Source of the DNA: CAWACP01 sp963780655
GTDB taxonomy: Bacteria; Acidobacteriota; Terriglobia; Bryobacterales; Bryobacteraceae
NCBI GenBank assembly: GCA_963780655.1
Contig: CAWACP010000003.1
Coordinates: forward strand, 1,798,001-1,862,000
Length of the DNA stretch: 64,000 nt
Direction of reading: 5' to 3'
Below are positions 44,191-53,322 of the stretch, in pieces; positions within the stretch are counted from its first letter, which is position 1; every line of letters begins with the position of its first letter. The notes below the pieces were generated by a model. It did not search any database, had not been told where the DNA came from, and saw only the letters and a list, made by a program, of their open reading frames with translations. Both the position numbers and the translations under genes were made by a program.

Positions 44191-47100
44191 ATGAAGAAAA
44201 AGAGGGGTTATGCGCCCGAGGATGGCATGAGTACGCGCAATCGGCCACGCACAATCCGGATGGTCTTCCGGCGAGCCGCCCACCGTTCCCCTTTTGCTCT
44301 TCTGCCGTTCACAATGGCCGGAGCGCTGCTCGCACAATCCGCGGGGTTGCCGGTACTCACCAGGATCGCCGACATTCGCCGGCTTTCGGCTGCCGACGCT
44401 AACCGGAATCACCCGGTACACCTGCATGCTGTCGTCACATATTTCGACATAGAACCGAATCTGTTCATTCAGGATGCGACGGGAGGCAACTGGGTGAGTC
44501 TCCCGGCCGGCAGCCCTGCTCTCGTTCCCGGTCAACTGGTGGATTTGCAGGGGGTTACGACTCAGACCGATTTCGCCCCAGACATCATGAACGCCCGTTG
44601 GAGGGTGCTGGGGCAGGTTCCGCTCCCTGCTCCCCGTCACCCCGGCTTTGAAGAAATGGCAGCCACGACGGACGACTCCCTCCGGGTTGAGGTCACGGGC
44701 ACGGTACGCTCCCTGACCATGGAAAAAACCGGCAAACGGTTTGACTTTTACCTCGGGGTGCCGGGCGGCAGGCTGCGCGTCGTTACGCCGGACCTTTCTC
44801 TCGCCTCTGAGCGCCTGCTGGGCGCGCGCGTGCGGGTTCGCGGCGTCTGCGGGGCTGATTTCAACCCTAAAGGCCAGGCGATCGGCGTGGTCATTTTGAT
44901 GCCGGGCGCAGCCGATCTCAGCATTCTCGAACAAAGTGCCGACGATCCGTTTGCCTCGGCGGCGGACCCAATTGGATCGCTGCAGCGCTTCCGGTCTCGG
45001 CCAGCAGGAGGGGCCAACATGGTCCGAATCCACGGGACCGTCACCCTCGGCACGGCGGATACCATCTATGTTTCTGATGAGAGCGGCAGCGTCCGCATTG
45101 CATCGAGACACCGCAAAGTGCTGGATCGTGGAGATGTTGTTGACGTCGTTGGCTTCCCCGGCCTGATCGGGGGTTCGCTTGCCCTGCAGGACGCTACGAT
45201 TCACGTGGTTGGAAAAGCTCCGCCGCCCCGTGCGCTGCCGGTCACTGCGAAGGAAGCCCTCCTCGGGACCTGCGATTCGGGAGTAGTCACGATCCAGGGT
45301 GAACTTACGACTATCTCGACTTTCGGCGCAGAAACACGCCTGCTGCTTCGCGACGGTGCAATCGTGTTCGCTGCAACCCTGGACGGCGAACATGACGCAA
45401 CGGCTCCCGAAAGCTTCCGAGAGGGAAGTCTGCTTCGTCTCACCGGTATTTGCGTCATTCAGTTTAACGACGACGAGAACGCCGGAACCGTGAACGGCTT
45501 CCACATCCGCATTCGTTCGGCTGCTGATATCGCCGTCGTGAAGCGGCCCTCCTGGGTGACCAGTCGCCGCATCGCTCAGATCGCCGGTCTGTTGCTGGCC
45601 GGAATCATGGGAACCATGGCGTGGGTTGCCATCCTGCGCCGTCGTGTGCGCAGCCAGACGGAAATCATTCGCAAGACTCTCGAATCGGCTGCTGATGGAA
45701 TTTTAGTGGTTGACTCGAACGGCAAAGCCCTCAGCTGGAATCAGAAATTCGCAGACATGTGGCGTATTCCCGCGGAGATTCTGAGTACTCGCGATCGTTA
45801 CCGGATGATCGATTGCGCCAGCCGGCAGGCGAAGAACCGCGACGCATATCTGGGACGACTGCGGGAGATCGATGCGGGGCCCATGGTCCAAACCGACGAC
45901 CTCATAGAACTGGCCGATGGCCGCAGCTTTGAACGGCATTCCGAACCCCTGTATGGCGGACACGTCACGGGACGAGTCTGGTCATTCCGCGATGTGACCG
46001 CTGACAAACTGGCCGAGGCTGAACTGCGGAGGGCCAAGGAGGCCGCCGAAGCCGGGACGCGTGCGCGCAGTGAATTTCTGGCCAACATGAGCCATGAAAT
46101 CCGGACGCCGATGAACGGCATCATCGGCATGAGCGAAGTTCTGCTCGGCACGGAACTGAATGCTGAGCAGCGGGAATACCTGTTGGTCGTCCAGTCCTCA
46201 GCGGAGTCTCTGCTGACGATCATTAACGAGATCCTGGATTTCTCCAGGATCGAGGCCGGACGGCTCGACCTCGAAGAGACGCCTTTCCGCTTGCGCGACA
46301 TCGTTGCGAACGCCGCAAGCAGTTTTGCCCTGGCCGCCGGCCGCAAAGGCCTGGAACTAACCTGCGCTGTTTCGTCCAGCGTGCCGAACGTCGTGGCCGG
46401 CGACCCCGTTCGCTTGCGGCAGGTATTGGGGAACCTCATCGACAACGCACTGAAGTTCACCGAGCACGGTGAAGTGACGGTGCAGGTGGAAATGTCCGGC
46501 ATGGACGGCGACGAAGCTGCCATACGATTTGCCGTGTGCGATACCGGCATCGGCATTGCGCCGGAGAAGCAGCAGCACATCTTCGAAGCTTTTGCCCAGG
46601 CAGACGCGTCCACTACGCGCCGGTACGGCGGTACGGGGCTCGGTCTGGCCATCTGTCATCGCCTGGTCGGCATGATGGGCGGTGAAATTTCTCTCGAAAG
46701 CGAGCCCGGGCGCGGCAGCCGTTTCGACTTCACCATTCCCATGCGCGTCTGCCCTGCCGGTCCGGAATCCACCACGCTCCCCCGGTTCACGCCGGCCCCC
46801 TCACCGCAACTGCCGGGCAAAGGCAGAATACTTCTGGCCGAAGACAACCCGGTGAATCAAACCCTCGCGGTTCGGCTGCTTGAAAAGCAGGGCTACTCCG
46901 TTCAGGTTGCAGGCAACGGCTGCGAGGCGCTGCGCGCTTTTGAAAGCGAGCCGTTCGATCTCATCCTGATGGACGTGCAGATGCCCGACATGGACGGCCT
47001 CGAAGCGACGTCGAAGATTCGCCAACTGGAGAGCACGACCGGGCAACACGTGCCGATTCTGGCTATGACGGCTTATGCCATGAAAGGCGATCAGGAAAGA

Positions 47101-47229
47101 TGCCTTATCGCCGGCATGGATGCCTATCTGGCCAAACCGATCCGGCCGCAGGAGCTTTATACTCTGGTCAGTGTTCTTTTGAAGACACGTGACGCAGCCT
47201 CTCAGATGGTGCTGCCACTGTTGCCGTAA
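44191..47229 (+). CDS. Hybrid sensor histidine kinase with about four OB-like repeats and a PAS domain
   Basis: The protein has 1012 residues: signal or anchor at about 28-50, then about 400 extracytoplasmic residues with roughly four OB-like units (first: VVTYFDIEPNLFIQDATGGNW...LVPGQLVDLQGV), a membrane helix at about 462-484, then a PAS domain (LESAADGILVVDSNGKALSWNQKF), HisKA FLANMSHEIRTPMNG (His about 635), HATPase (NLIDNALKF, DTGIGIA, GGTGLGL) and one receiver (RILLAEDN, Asp about 928). It is related to the kinase at 11055 but has fewer sensor units, an added PAS and one receiver fewer. The stop is followed at once by a repeat-C palindrome. Confidence 0.9.
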   Translation: MKKKRGYAPEDGMSTRNRPRTIRMVFRRAAHRSPFALLPFTMAGALLAQSAGLPVLTRIADIRRLSAADANRNHPVHLHAVVTYFDIEPNLFIQDATGGNWVSLPAGSPALVPGQLVDLQGVTTQTDFAPDIMNARWRVLGQVPLPAPRHPGFEEMAATTDDSLRVEVTGTVRSLTMEKTGKRFDFYLGVPGGRLRVVTPDLSLASERLLGARVRVRGVCGADFNPKGQAIGVVILMPGAADLSILEQSADDPFASAADPIGSLQRFRSRPAGGANMVRIHGTVTLGTADTIYVSDESGSVRIASRHRKVLDRGDVVDVVGFPGLIGGSLALQDATIHVVGKAPPPRALPVTAKEALLGTCDSGVVTIQGELTTISTFGAETRLLLRDGAIVFAATLDGEHDATAPESFREGSLLRLTGICVIQFNDDENAGTVNGFHIRIRSAADIAVVKRPSWVTSRRIAQIAGLLLAGIMGTMAWVAILRRRVRSQTEIIRKTLESAADGILVVDSNGKALSWNQKFADMWRIPAEILSTRDRYRMIDCASRQAKNRDAYLGRLREIDAGPMVQTDDLIELADGRSFERHSEPLYGGHVTGRVWSFRDVTADKLAEAELRRAKEAAEAGTRARSEFLANMSHEIRTPMNGIIGMSEVLLGTELNAEQREYLLVVQSSAESLLTIINEILDFSRIEAGRLDLEETPFRLRDIVANAASSFALAAGRKGLELTCAVSSSVPNVVAGDPVRLRQVLGNLIDNALKFTEHGEVTVQVEMSGMDGDEAAIRFAVCDTGIGIAPEKQQHIFEAFAQADASTTRRYGGTGLGLAICHRLVGMMGGEISLESEPGRGSRFDFTIPMRVCPAGPESTTLPRFTPAPSPQLPGKGRILLAEDNPVNQTLAVRLLEKQGYSVQVAGNGCEALRAFESEPFDLILMDVQMPDMDGLEATSKIRQLESTTGQHVPILAMTAYAMKGDQERCLIAGMDAYLAKPIRPQELYTLVSVLLKTRDAASQMVLPLLP

Positions 47230-47240
47230 CCTGTGGCGCA

Positions 47241-47250
47241 CGCTTCAGCG
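47241..47250. repeat. Left 10-bp target-site duplication of the MITE
   Basis: CGCTTCAGCG lies directly before TAATGCC. The same 10 bases follow the element at 47461-47470, and only one copy is found in the empty site at 60635-60729. Confidence 0.9.
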
Positions 47251-47460
47251 TAATGCCATATAGTTTTCGACGGCGAGCTGAGTCGAAGTCCCTATTGTGG
47301 GGCAGGCCCCCCGGCCTGCGCGGGGCCCCCCGGCCCCGCTGGCCGCGCGGAGAGTAGAGTTGTCGCGTATGGGAGCAGGCCGGCGGGGCGCCGGCCGCGG
47401 GCGAGGGCGCCCGCCCCACATCGGCCAGGTGTTCGAAAGCGGGAAAACTATATGGCATTG
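47251..47460. mobile_element. IS4-type MITE (210 bp, non-autonomous)
   Basis: The ends are TAATGCCATATAGTTTTC on the left and the inverse of CAATGCCATATAGTTTTC on the right, an 18-bp inverted repeat with one terminal mismatch. The TAATGCC start is shared with the IS at 22773-24309, but the following bases differ, so another IS4-family transposase probably moved it. It has no ORF of note. Its interior carries a copy of repeat family B. The 10-bp target duplication is perfect. Confidence 0.85.
47296..47420. repeat. Repeat family B inside the MITE
   Basis: TGTGGGGCAGGCC at the left end and GGGCGCCCGCCCCACA at the right end form an inverted repeat, like the copies at 18990-19092 and 57651-57770. 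Its presence inside the MITE shows that one repeat has been carried by the other. Confidence 0.8.
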
Positions 47461-47470
47461 CGCTTCAGCG
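47461..47470. repeat. Right 10-bp target-site duplication of the MITE
   Basis: CGCTTCAGCG matches 47241-47250. The sequence then continues TGCTGTCGTGG, as in the intact repeat C. Confidence 0.9.
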
Positions 47471-47558
47471 TGCTGTCGTGGGCTTCAGCCCACGATCGGG
47501 GCAGCGCGAGCTGAAGCTCGCACCGGCACGCTGAAGCGTGCGCCACATATCCGCTTCA

Positions 47559-48482
47559 TCATGCATCGCCTTTAGCAATTCGGCCAATCTGCTCGACCTC
47601 GTCTTTCGTCAGCTTCCACGAAGCGGCCGCGGCGTTCGCCGTTACCTGCTCGGGCGAGGTCGCTCCGGCAATGATCGAGGCCACGGGTTGTTGCGCAGCG
47701 AGCCAGGAAAACGCCAGCTCCAGCACCGTGTGCCCACGCGATTCGGCAAACTCGATGAGCCGTTCCACAAGGGCCAGGTTCCGCTCGGTGTATACCTTCG
47801 GCCCCCAGCCGGCATCGCCGCGGCTCCCTTTCGGCAGCGGCCGGCCCTGGCGATACTTGCCGGTGAGCAGTCCGCTGGCGAGGGGAAAATACGGAATGAA
47901 GGCAATGCCCAGGCGCCTGCACTCGTCCAGCACGCCATTCTCCGGCTCGCGGTGGATCAGGTTGTATTCGTTCTGCACGGCGACGAATCGAGCCGCTCCC
48001 GGTTGCGCTGCCGCCGCGGCCGCCCTGAGCTGCTCCACGGAGAAGTTCGAGCAGCCGATCTCGCGAACCTTCCCCGCTTTCACCAGCTTGTCGAGCGCGC
48101 CGAGCGTGTCGGCAATGGGCGTGTTCGGGTCCGGTTGATGGAGCTGGTAGAGGTCGATGCGGTCGGTCCGCAGGCGTCGCAGGCTGTCTTCGACGGCCCT
48201 GTGGATGTAGTCCGGCTTTGCGCCACGACGGCTCCCGCCCATATCCATGCCGAACTTGGTGGCAATGATGACGCTATCGCGCCTGCCGGCCAGGGCGCGT
48301 CCCAGCATCTCCTCGCTCTGGCCGGCGCCGTAGATATCCGCCGTGTCGAAGAAGCTAACGCCGGCTTTAATGGCGGCGTCCACCACCGCGGCGGCGGCCT
48401 CAGCGTCGATGCGCCAGCCGAAGTTGTTCGTTCCAAGGCCCACCAGGCTCACTTCCAGAGATCCGATCCGTCGTGTCTCCAT
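47559..48482 (-). CDS. Aldo/keto reductase
   Basis: This 307-residue NADPH-dependent carbonyl reductase has the (beta/alpha)8 barrel. Landmarks are LEVSLVGLGTNNFG, FFDTADIYGAGQSEEMLGRAL (catalytic Asp and Tyr), VIIATKFG (Lys) and LYQLHQPDP (His). VREIGCSNFSVEQL and SIIAGATSPEQV are the family's later motifs. ATG 48482 has a GAGG ribosome site about 7 bases upstream. It is divergent from the M13 peptidase gene. Members of the Tas/YajO-type branch act on varied aldehydes. Confidence 0.92.
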   Translation of the reverse strand: METRRIGSLEVSLVGLGTNNFGWRIDAEAAAAVVDAAIKAGVSFFDTADIYGAGQSEEMLGRALAGRRDSVIIATKFGMDMGGSRRGAKPDYIHRAVEDSLRRLRTDRIDLYQLHQPDPNTPIADTLGALDKLVKAGKVREIGCSNFSVEQLRAAAAAAQPGAARFVAVQNEYNLIHREPENGVLDECRRLGIAFIPYFPLASGLLTGKYRQGRPLPKGSRGDAGWGPKVYTERNLALVERLIEFAESRGHTVLELAFSWLAAQQPVASIIAGATSPEQVTANAAAASWKLTKDEVEQIGRIAKGDA

Positions 48483-48555
48483 GCGAATCCTCGTCCTATG
48501 GATGCGGCCCGCCAGCCTCCTGAAACATCCAGGTTTCGGATATATTGCAGTAGTG

Positions 48556-50589
48556 ATGAACACACTCATAAGGTTTTCGAGATCCACCCCCGCACTGATA
48601 TTGGCCGCATTCCTCTCGCCCGTATTTGCCCAGATGAAGGCTCCGTCGAACGGCGTGGACTTCACGGCCATCGACAAGAGCGTCAATCCATGCACCGATT
48701 TTTATCGGTACGCCTGCGGCGACTGGATGGCGACGCATCCCATCCCGCCGGACGAATCCGTGTGGGGCAGGTTCAATGAGCTGATCGAGCAGAATCGCGT
48801 GGTGCTGCGCGGCATCCTCGAGAAGGCAGCGGCGGAGAAAGAGCACCGGAACGCGATCGACCAGAAGATCGGCGATTTCTATGCGGCTTGCATGGATGAG
48901 GACGCGGTGAACCGGAAAGGCGTCTCACCCATTGAGCCGGAACTCGAGCGCATCGCGAAACTCCAGAGCAGGGAGGCACTCGCGTCGGAGGTGGCGCATC
49001 TCGACCGCGAAGGCTTGCCCGTGCTGTTCCGCTTCAGCTCCGCGCAGGACGCTAAGAACTCCTCGGAAATGATCGCGCAGGCATCCCAGGGCGGCCTCAG
49101 TATGCCCGATCGCGATTACTACCTCAAGACCGATCCGAAATCCGTGGAGACGCGGCAAAAGTTTGTCGCTCACGTCCAACGTATGTTCGAATTGCTCGGG
49201 CACGATCCGGCGAAAGCCGAGGCCGAGGCCCGGACGGTACTGAACTTCGAGACCGAGCTGGCAAAGGCGTCGCTCGAGCGAGTGAAGCTGCGCGATCCCT
49301 ACAAGACGTATCACCGCGATACCATTGCCCAGCTCGTCGAGCTCTCGCCCGCATTCGACTGGCATGTGTTCATGACCGGCATGGACGTCTCGGTTCCCAC
49401 CCTGAACGTCGCCGAGCCGGACTTCTTCCACGGCATGAGCGATACGATCGCGGACCACAGCGTTGACGATCTGAAGACATACCTCACCTGGCACGTACTC
49501 AGCGAGAGTGCTCCGCTGCTGTCCGACAAGTTCGTCAATGAGAACTTCGCGTTTTACGGGCGCACGCTCACCGGCGCGAAGGAGTTGCAGCCGCGCTGGA
49601 AACGTTGCGTGTCCATGGTGGACCGCAATCTGGGCGAGGCGCTCGGTCAGCGGTACGTCGCGCAGGCCTTCGGAGGACCGGCAAAGGAACGAACGCTGCG
49701 GATGGTGCGCGACATCGAAGCTGAGATGGCGAAAGACATCGATTCACTCACGTGGATGAGTCCGGCGACAAAACAGCAGGCTCTGGTAAAGCTGCACGGG
49801 GTCGCCAACAAGATTGGATATCCGGAACACTGGCGCGACTACTCCAGCGTTCAGATCGTCGGCAACAATCTGGTCGCCGATTACCGGAATGCGGAGGCCT
49901 TCGAGGTGCACCGGCGCCTGGCAAAGATCGGCAAGCCAGTGGACAAGCTCGAATGGGGGATGACGCCGCCCACGGTCAACGCCTACTACAGCCCGTCCAT
50001 GAACAACATTAATTTCCCAGCGGGCATCCTGCAGCCGCCGTTCTATTACAAGACCGGCGATGAGGCGGTAAACTTCGGAGCGATCGGCGCCGTGGTGGGT
50101 CACGAGCTGACGCACGGATTCGATGACGAGGGGCGGCAGTACGATGCCGAGGGCAATCTGCGCGACTGGTGGACGGCCGAGGACGCGAAGGCGTTCAAAG
50201 AACGCGCCGATTGCATTGCCAATGAATACGGCAGCTTCGTCTCCGTGGACGACGTTAAGCTGAACGGCAGGCTGACGCTCGGCGAGAACGCGGCCGATAA
50301 CGGCGGCGTTCGTCTGGCGTACATGGCCCTGATGGATAGCCTGGCGAAGCACACGCTGCCCAACATCGACGGCTACACGCCGGAGCAGCGCTTCTTCCTC
50401 GGCTACGGGCAGATCTGGTGCCAGAACATCACCCCTGAGGCGGCGCGCATGCGCGCGCTCACCGATCCACACTCCACCGGCCGCTATCGCGTGGACGGCG
50501 TGGTTCAGAACATGCCGGAGTTTCAGAAGGCGTTCAGTTGCGAAGCCGGCCAGCCGATGGTGAGCGCGAACGCCTGCCGCGTCTGGTAG
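48556..50589 (+). CDS. M13 (neprilysin-like) metallopeptidase
   Basis: This 677-residue secreted zinc endopeptidase has a signal peptide (ALILAAFLSPVFAQ). The N-terminal family mark is NPCTDFYRYACGDWMATHPIP. The substrate-side segment is NAYYSPSMNNINFPAGIL. The zinc site is VGHELTHGFDDEGRQYD (HExxH) with the third ligand Glu in LGENAADNGG. The end, HSTGRYRVDGVVQNMPEFQKAF and CRVW, is the usual M13 C-terminus. It degrades short peptides in the periplasm. The start ATG 48556 follows an AT-rich stretch (GATATATTGC) that may hold the promoter. The methyltransferase begins 5 bp after its stop. Confidence 0.94.
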   Translation: MNTLIRFSRSTPALILAAFLSPVFAQMKAPSNGVDFTAIDKSVNPCTDFYRYACGDWMATHPIPPDESVWGRFNELIEQNRVVLRGILEKAAAEKEHRNAIDQKIGDFYAACMDEDAVNRKGVSPIEPELERIAKLQSREALASEVAHLDREGLPVLFRFSSAQDAKNSSEMIAQASQGGLSMPDRDYYLKTDPKSVETRQKFVAHVQRMFELLGHDPAKAEAEARTVLNFETELAKASLERVKLRDPYKTYHRDTIAQLVELSPAFDWHVFMTGMDVSVPTLNVAEPDFFHGMSDTIADHSVDDLKTYLTWHVLSESAPLLSDKFVNENFAFYGRTLTGAKELQPRWKRCVSMVDRNLGEALGQRYVAQAFGGPAKERTLRMVRDIEAEMAKDIDSLTWMSPATKQQALVKLHGVANKIGYPEHWRDYSSVQIVGNNLVADYRNAEAFEVHRRLAKIGKPVDKLEWGMTPPTVNAYYSPSMNNINFPAGILQPPFYYKTGDEAVNFGAIGAVVGHELTHGFDDEGRQYDAEGNLRDWWTAEDAKAFKERADCIANEYGSFVSVDDVKLNGRLTLGENAADNGGVRLAYMALMDSLAKHTLPNIDGYTPEQRFFLGYGQIWCQNITPEAARMRALTDPHSTGRYRVDGVVQNMPEFQKAFSCEAGQPMVSANACRVW

Positions 50590-50593
50590 GCAG

Positions 50594-51427
50594 GTGCGCG
50601 ACTCCCGGCCCAGCCGCACCGCCTATCGCGTAGCCCTCAGGCGCGCGGCCCACCAGGTTCTGGACAGCCCGCGTGTGTTCGACGATCCCCTGGCCCTGAA
50701 GATCGCCGGCGCGGAAGGCGTGCTGGATATCACCGAGGAAAACTCGGGGCCGCGCGGCCTGCGTGCTTTCATGGCGGTCCGCAGCCGCTATGCGGAGGAC
50801 GAGCTTCGACGGGCAGTCGAGCGCGGCGTACGCCAGTATGTCGTGCTGGGCGCCGGCCTCGACACGTTCGCGTATCGCAGCCCCTGGGCGGACCTGCGCA
50901 TCTTCGAGGTGGACCACCCGGCCACCCAGTCGTGGAAACGCGAACGGGTGGAAGCGGCCGGAATCGCGGCGCCTGGCGCGTTGTCGTATGCGCCTGTGGA
51001 TTTCGAACGGCAATCGCTCGAGGACGGCTTGCCGGCCGCGGGCTTCTCCATCCGCGACAGCGCGTTCTTCTCGTGGCTCGGCGTCGTGCCGTATCTCACG
51101 GACGAGGCGTTCCGGGCGACCTTGCGCTTTATCGCCTCTCTGCCGCCGGCGAGCGGCGTCGCGTTCGACTTCGCTGTCGATCGTTCGTTACTCAGCGCGC
51201 CCGAGCAGGCCGCCTTCGACGCGCTTGCGAGCCGCGTAGCTTCCGCCGGCGAGCCATTCCGATTATTCTTCGATCCCCAGGCGCTCGTTCGAACTCTGCG
51301 CGACATCGGCTTCGCCGAAGTGGACATGATCGATACCGCCGAAATAAACCGGCGCTATTTCCAGGACCGCTCCGATGGCCTGAGGATCAACGGCAGCCTG
51401 GCGCATCTGATCTGCTCGCGAGTATGA
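50594..51427 (+). CDS. LCM-type SAM-dependent methyltransferase
   Basis: This 277-residue class I methyltransferase resembles the leucine carboxyl methyltransferase / TIGR00027 group. Key motifs are PSRTAYRVALRRAAHQ, FDDPLALKIAG, the SAM-binding QYVVLGAGLDTFAYR, LRIFEVDHPATQSWKRER and FFSWLGVVPYL. The GTG start at 50594 sits 4 bases after the M13 stop, so it is probably co-transcribed and translationally linked. Many members modify secondary metabolites or polyketides; the substrate here is unknown. Confidence 0.85.
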   Translation: MRDSRPSRTAYRVALRRAAHQVLDSPRVFDDPLALKIAGAEGVLDITEENSGPRGLRAFMAVRSRYAEDELRRAVERGVRQYVVLGAGLDTFAYRSPWADLRIFEVDHPATQSWKRERVEAAGIAAPGALSYAPVDFERQSLEDGLPAAGFSIRDSAFFSWLGVVPYLTDEAFRATLRFIASLPPASGVAFDFAVDRSLLSAPEQAAFDALASRVASAGEPFRLFFDPQALVRTLRDIGFAEVDMIDTAEINRRYFQDRSDGLRINGSLAHLICSRV

Positions 51428-51431
51428 AACG

Positions 51432-51518
51432 CCGTGGGGCAGACGATCGGTTTATGTCGTCTGCCTGTTCGAGTGCCCGGGCATGGCAGACGACCAAACC
51501 CGATCGTCTGCCCCACGG
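51432..51518. repeat. Long imperfect hairpin between convergent genes
   Basis: CCGTGGGGCAGACGATCGG at the left and its inverse at the right extend to arms of about 34 bases with a few mismatches around a 19-base loop. The arms share the GTGGGGCAG core of repeat family B. It lies between the methyltransferase and the convergent kinase and could terminate both. Confidence 0.85.
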
Positions 51519-51548
51519 TGAAGCTGAGCCGCGACTGCAAGGAGCGGT

Positions 51549-52793
51549 CTACGCCGCCGGCAGCGTAACCTCGAGACACGCGCCGCCCTCCGGCCGATTC
51601 GACGCCGCGATCGTTCCGCCGTGCTGGTGTACGATACCCTGCGCCACCGTGAGGCCGAGGCCGGTTCCGCGTGCATCCAGGCGAGTGGAGACGAACGCCT
51701 CGAAGATCTCGGGAAGCACGTCGGCGGGGATGCCGGGTCCGTTGTCTTCCACTGCAATGGCCACGCACGTCCGTACGCCGCGACCGGTTACGCGGGATCG
51801 CACGCCGATGCGCCCCTGGTCCGCCGGCGCCGCGTTCACCGCGTTGCGCAGCAGGTTGACGAACACCTGCACCAGACGGTCCGGGTTGCCGATGACGGCG
51901 GCGTCGTCAGCCACCGCGACCGTGAAACTCACGCGCCCCGCCTTGTCGTCAATCCCCACCAGACTCCACGCCGCCTCGACGAGCGGCCGAACCAGCACGC
52001 GCTCGGTGGCCTGCTTGCGGGTGCGCGCGAAATCGAGAAGCCCCTCACTGATCTGGCGGATGCGCTGGGTCACTCGCAGCGCGCGCGCCAGACGTTCGCG
52101 CGCGTGTGCGTCGCTCGCCGTCTCCAGCAGCTTTTCGACGGAGCCCTGCAGCACGGCCAGCGGCGTGTTCAGTTCGTGAGCGACGCTGGCGCTCAGCAGG
52201 CCGAGGCTCACCAATCGGTCCTGCGATTCCAGCAACTCGTTCTTATGCCGGAGATCCTCGGCCGTCTCGGTGAGCTTCTGCAACGCCTCTTCCAGGCGTT
52301 CCTCCTGCCGGCGCAGTTCGGTGACCGTGTCGTTGCGGGAGGTCATGATCTGGCCGATCTCATCGCCGGGAATATCGGCTGCGGGAATCAGCTCCGCGGA
52401 ACGATCGTCATGCCGGCTCGCCTCGTCTGCCTGGAGCATGGCGCGGATGGGCCGGTACACGTATAACGGCATGATCGCCAGTTCGAGCAACAGCACCGCA
52501 GCGATGTACACGGCGCCAAGCACGATGAACAGGTTCAGTCTGACGTGAGCGATGAGGTCAATGTCCGGCCGCAATCCCATGGCCTCAGCGTGGTGCACTT
52601 GTTGTTCGACAATCGGGATCACCGCCGCATATACGGCCAACGCCAGGATCAGAAAGAAGAGGTTGTGCAGGACCATCAACTTCGGCCTGATCTTCAGATC
52701 GCCGAACAGACGCCAGAGTCCCGTCCGGTTGCCCCGTGACGATCGATTGCCTGACATATCAATGTCATTATGCGGCGCAAACCCGAGTGTCAT
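51549..52793 (-). CDS. Membrane sensor histidine kinase
   Basis: The protein has 414 residues. ATG 52793 has an AAAGGA ribosome site. Two membrane helices (about 42-62 and 88-110) flank a short periplasmic loop. A HAMP-like and coiled-coil region follows (RRQEERLEEALQKLTETAEDL). HisKA: SASVAHELNTPLAVLQGS with His about 206. HATPase: NLLRNAVNAAP, EDNGPGIP and GTGLGL. It lacks a receiver domain, and no response regulator gene is adjacent, so it is an orphan whose partner lies elsewhere. Confidence 0.9.
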   Translation of the reverse strand: MTLGFAPHNDIDMSGNRSSRGNRTGLWRLFGDLKIRPKLMVLHNLFFLILALAVYAAVIPIVEQQVHHAEAMGLRPDIDLIAHVRLNLFIVLGAVYIAAVLLLELAIMPLYVYRPIRAMLQADEASRHDDRSAELIPAADIPGDEIGQIMTSRNDTVTELRRQEERLEEALQKLTETAEDLRHKNELLESQDRLVSLGLLSASVAHELNTPLAVLQGSVEKLLETASDAHARERLARALRVTQRIRQISEGLLDFARTRKQATERVLVRPLVEAAWSLVGIDDKAGRVSFTVAVADDAAVIGNPDRLVQVFVNLLRNAVNAAPADQGRIGVRSRVTGRGVRTCVAIAVEDNGPGIPADVLPEIFEAFVSTRLDARGTGLGLTVAQGIVHQHGGTIAASNRPEGGACLEVTLPAA

Positions 52794-52978
52794 GACAATC
52801 CTTTACACAACGCGTACAAGGCAGCGGTAACCGCATTTCCGCAGTCAGCGTCGTTGCGGTAGTCGGAATTGCGGACCCCGCGCTGGCGGCTCTGCTGATT
52901 TCGCAATGTCTCGGTCGAGCGGTGGTGTCGCCTCGTAGTAACACTGCCTCGCTTTCGCGCTGAACCAGGTCCAAAACA

Positions 52979-53281
52979 ATGAAGGGGATTTGTGTCTTCA
53001 TCGGTACGGCTCTTGTGTTGGCTGCCTGTTCCCTGCCGTGCGCCGCCGCCGATTCCAACGCCGATTTCAATCAGCTGGCGCAAAGCGCCGCGGCCGCCTA
53101 CGACGCGAAATGTCTGGCCTGCCACTCGGCGTCCCAAACGGCAAACGCGCGTTCTTGTCCCGTGGCGGATTCAGGCTGCACTACCTGCCACATGCCCAAA
53201 GTAGACTCGCCTGGCATGCATCAGCCCTTCACCGATCATCAGATCCGGATTGTCCGAGCAGGCGAGGCGTACCCGGACTGA
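52979..53281 (+). CDS. Small dihaem c-type lipoprotein
   Basis: The protein has 100 residues. A lipobox-like signal, VLAAC, ends at about residue 17. Two CxxCH sites follow: CLACH (about 45-49) and CTTCH (about 67-71). The tail, FTDHQIRIVRAGEAYP, is like the C-terminal end of larger multihaem/TPR cytochromes of Acidobacteriota, so this may be a trimmed relative that works alone as a periplasmic electron carrier. It is divergent from the kinase at 51549-52793 (185 bp between starts) and convergent with the ankyrin gene. Confidence 0.75.
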   Translation: MKGICVFIGTALVLAACSLPCAAADSNADFNQLAQSAAAAYDAKCLACHSASQTANARSCPVADSGCTTCHMPKVDSPGMHQPFTDHQIRIVRAGEAYPD

Positions 53282-53322
53282 CCCTTACTGAGCCGCGCGG
53301 GTGCTCTGGTGACCAACTTCGA

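Larger units (their letters stand above)
47233..47548. repeat. Repeat family C palindrome, interrupted by a MITE
   Basis: GTGGCGCACGCTTCAGCG at the left pairs with CGCTGAAGCGTGCGCCAC-like sequence at the right (ends 47548), with an inner GGGCTTCAGCCC hairpin and GAGCTGAAGCTC hairpin. The uninterrupted form is at 60635-60729. The left arm is cut at 47250 and resumes at 47461. Confidence 0.9.

Noticed and set aside
43141..45504. 787-codon minus-strand frame across the MFS and hybrid-kinase genes
   Set aside because: It spans two real genes on the other strand, is rich in Arg/Gly/Glu and shows no domain.
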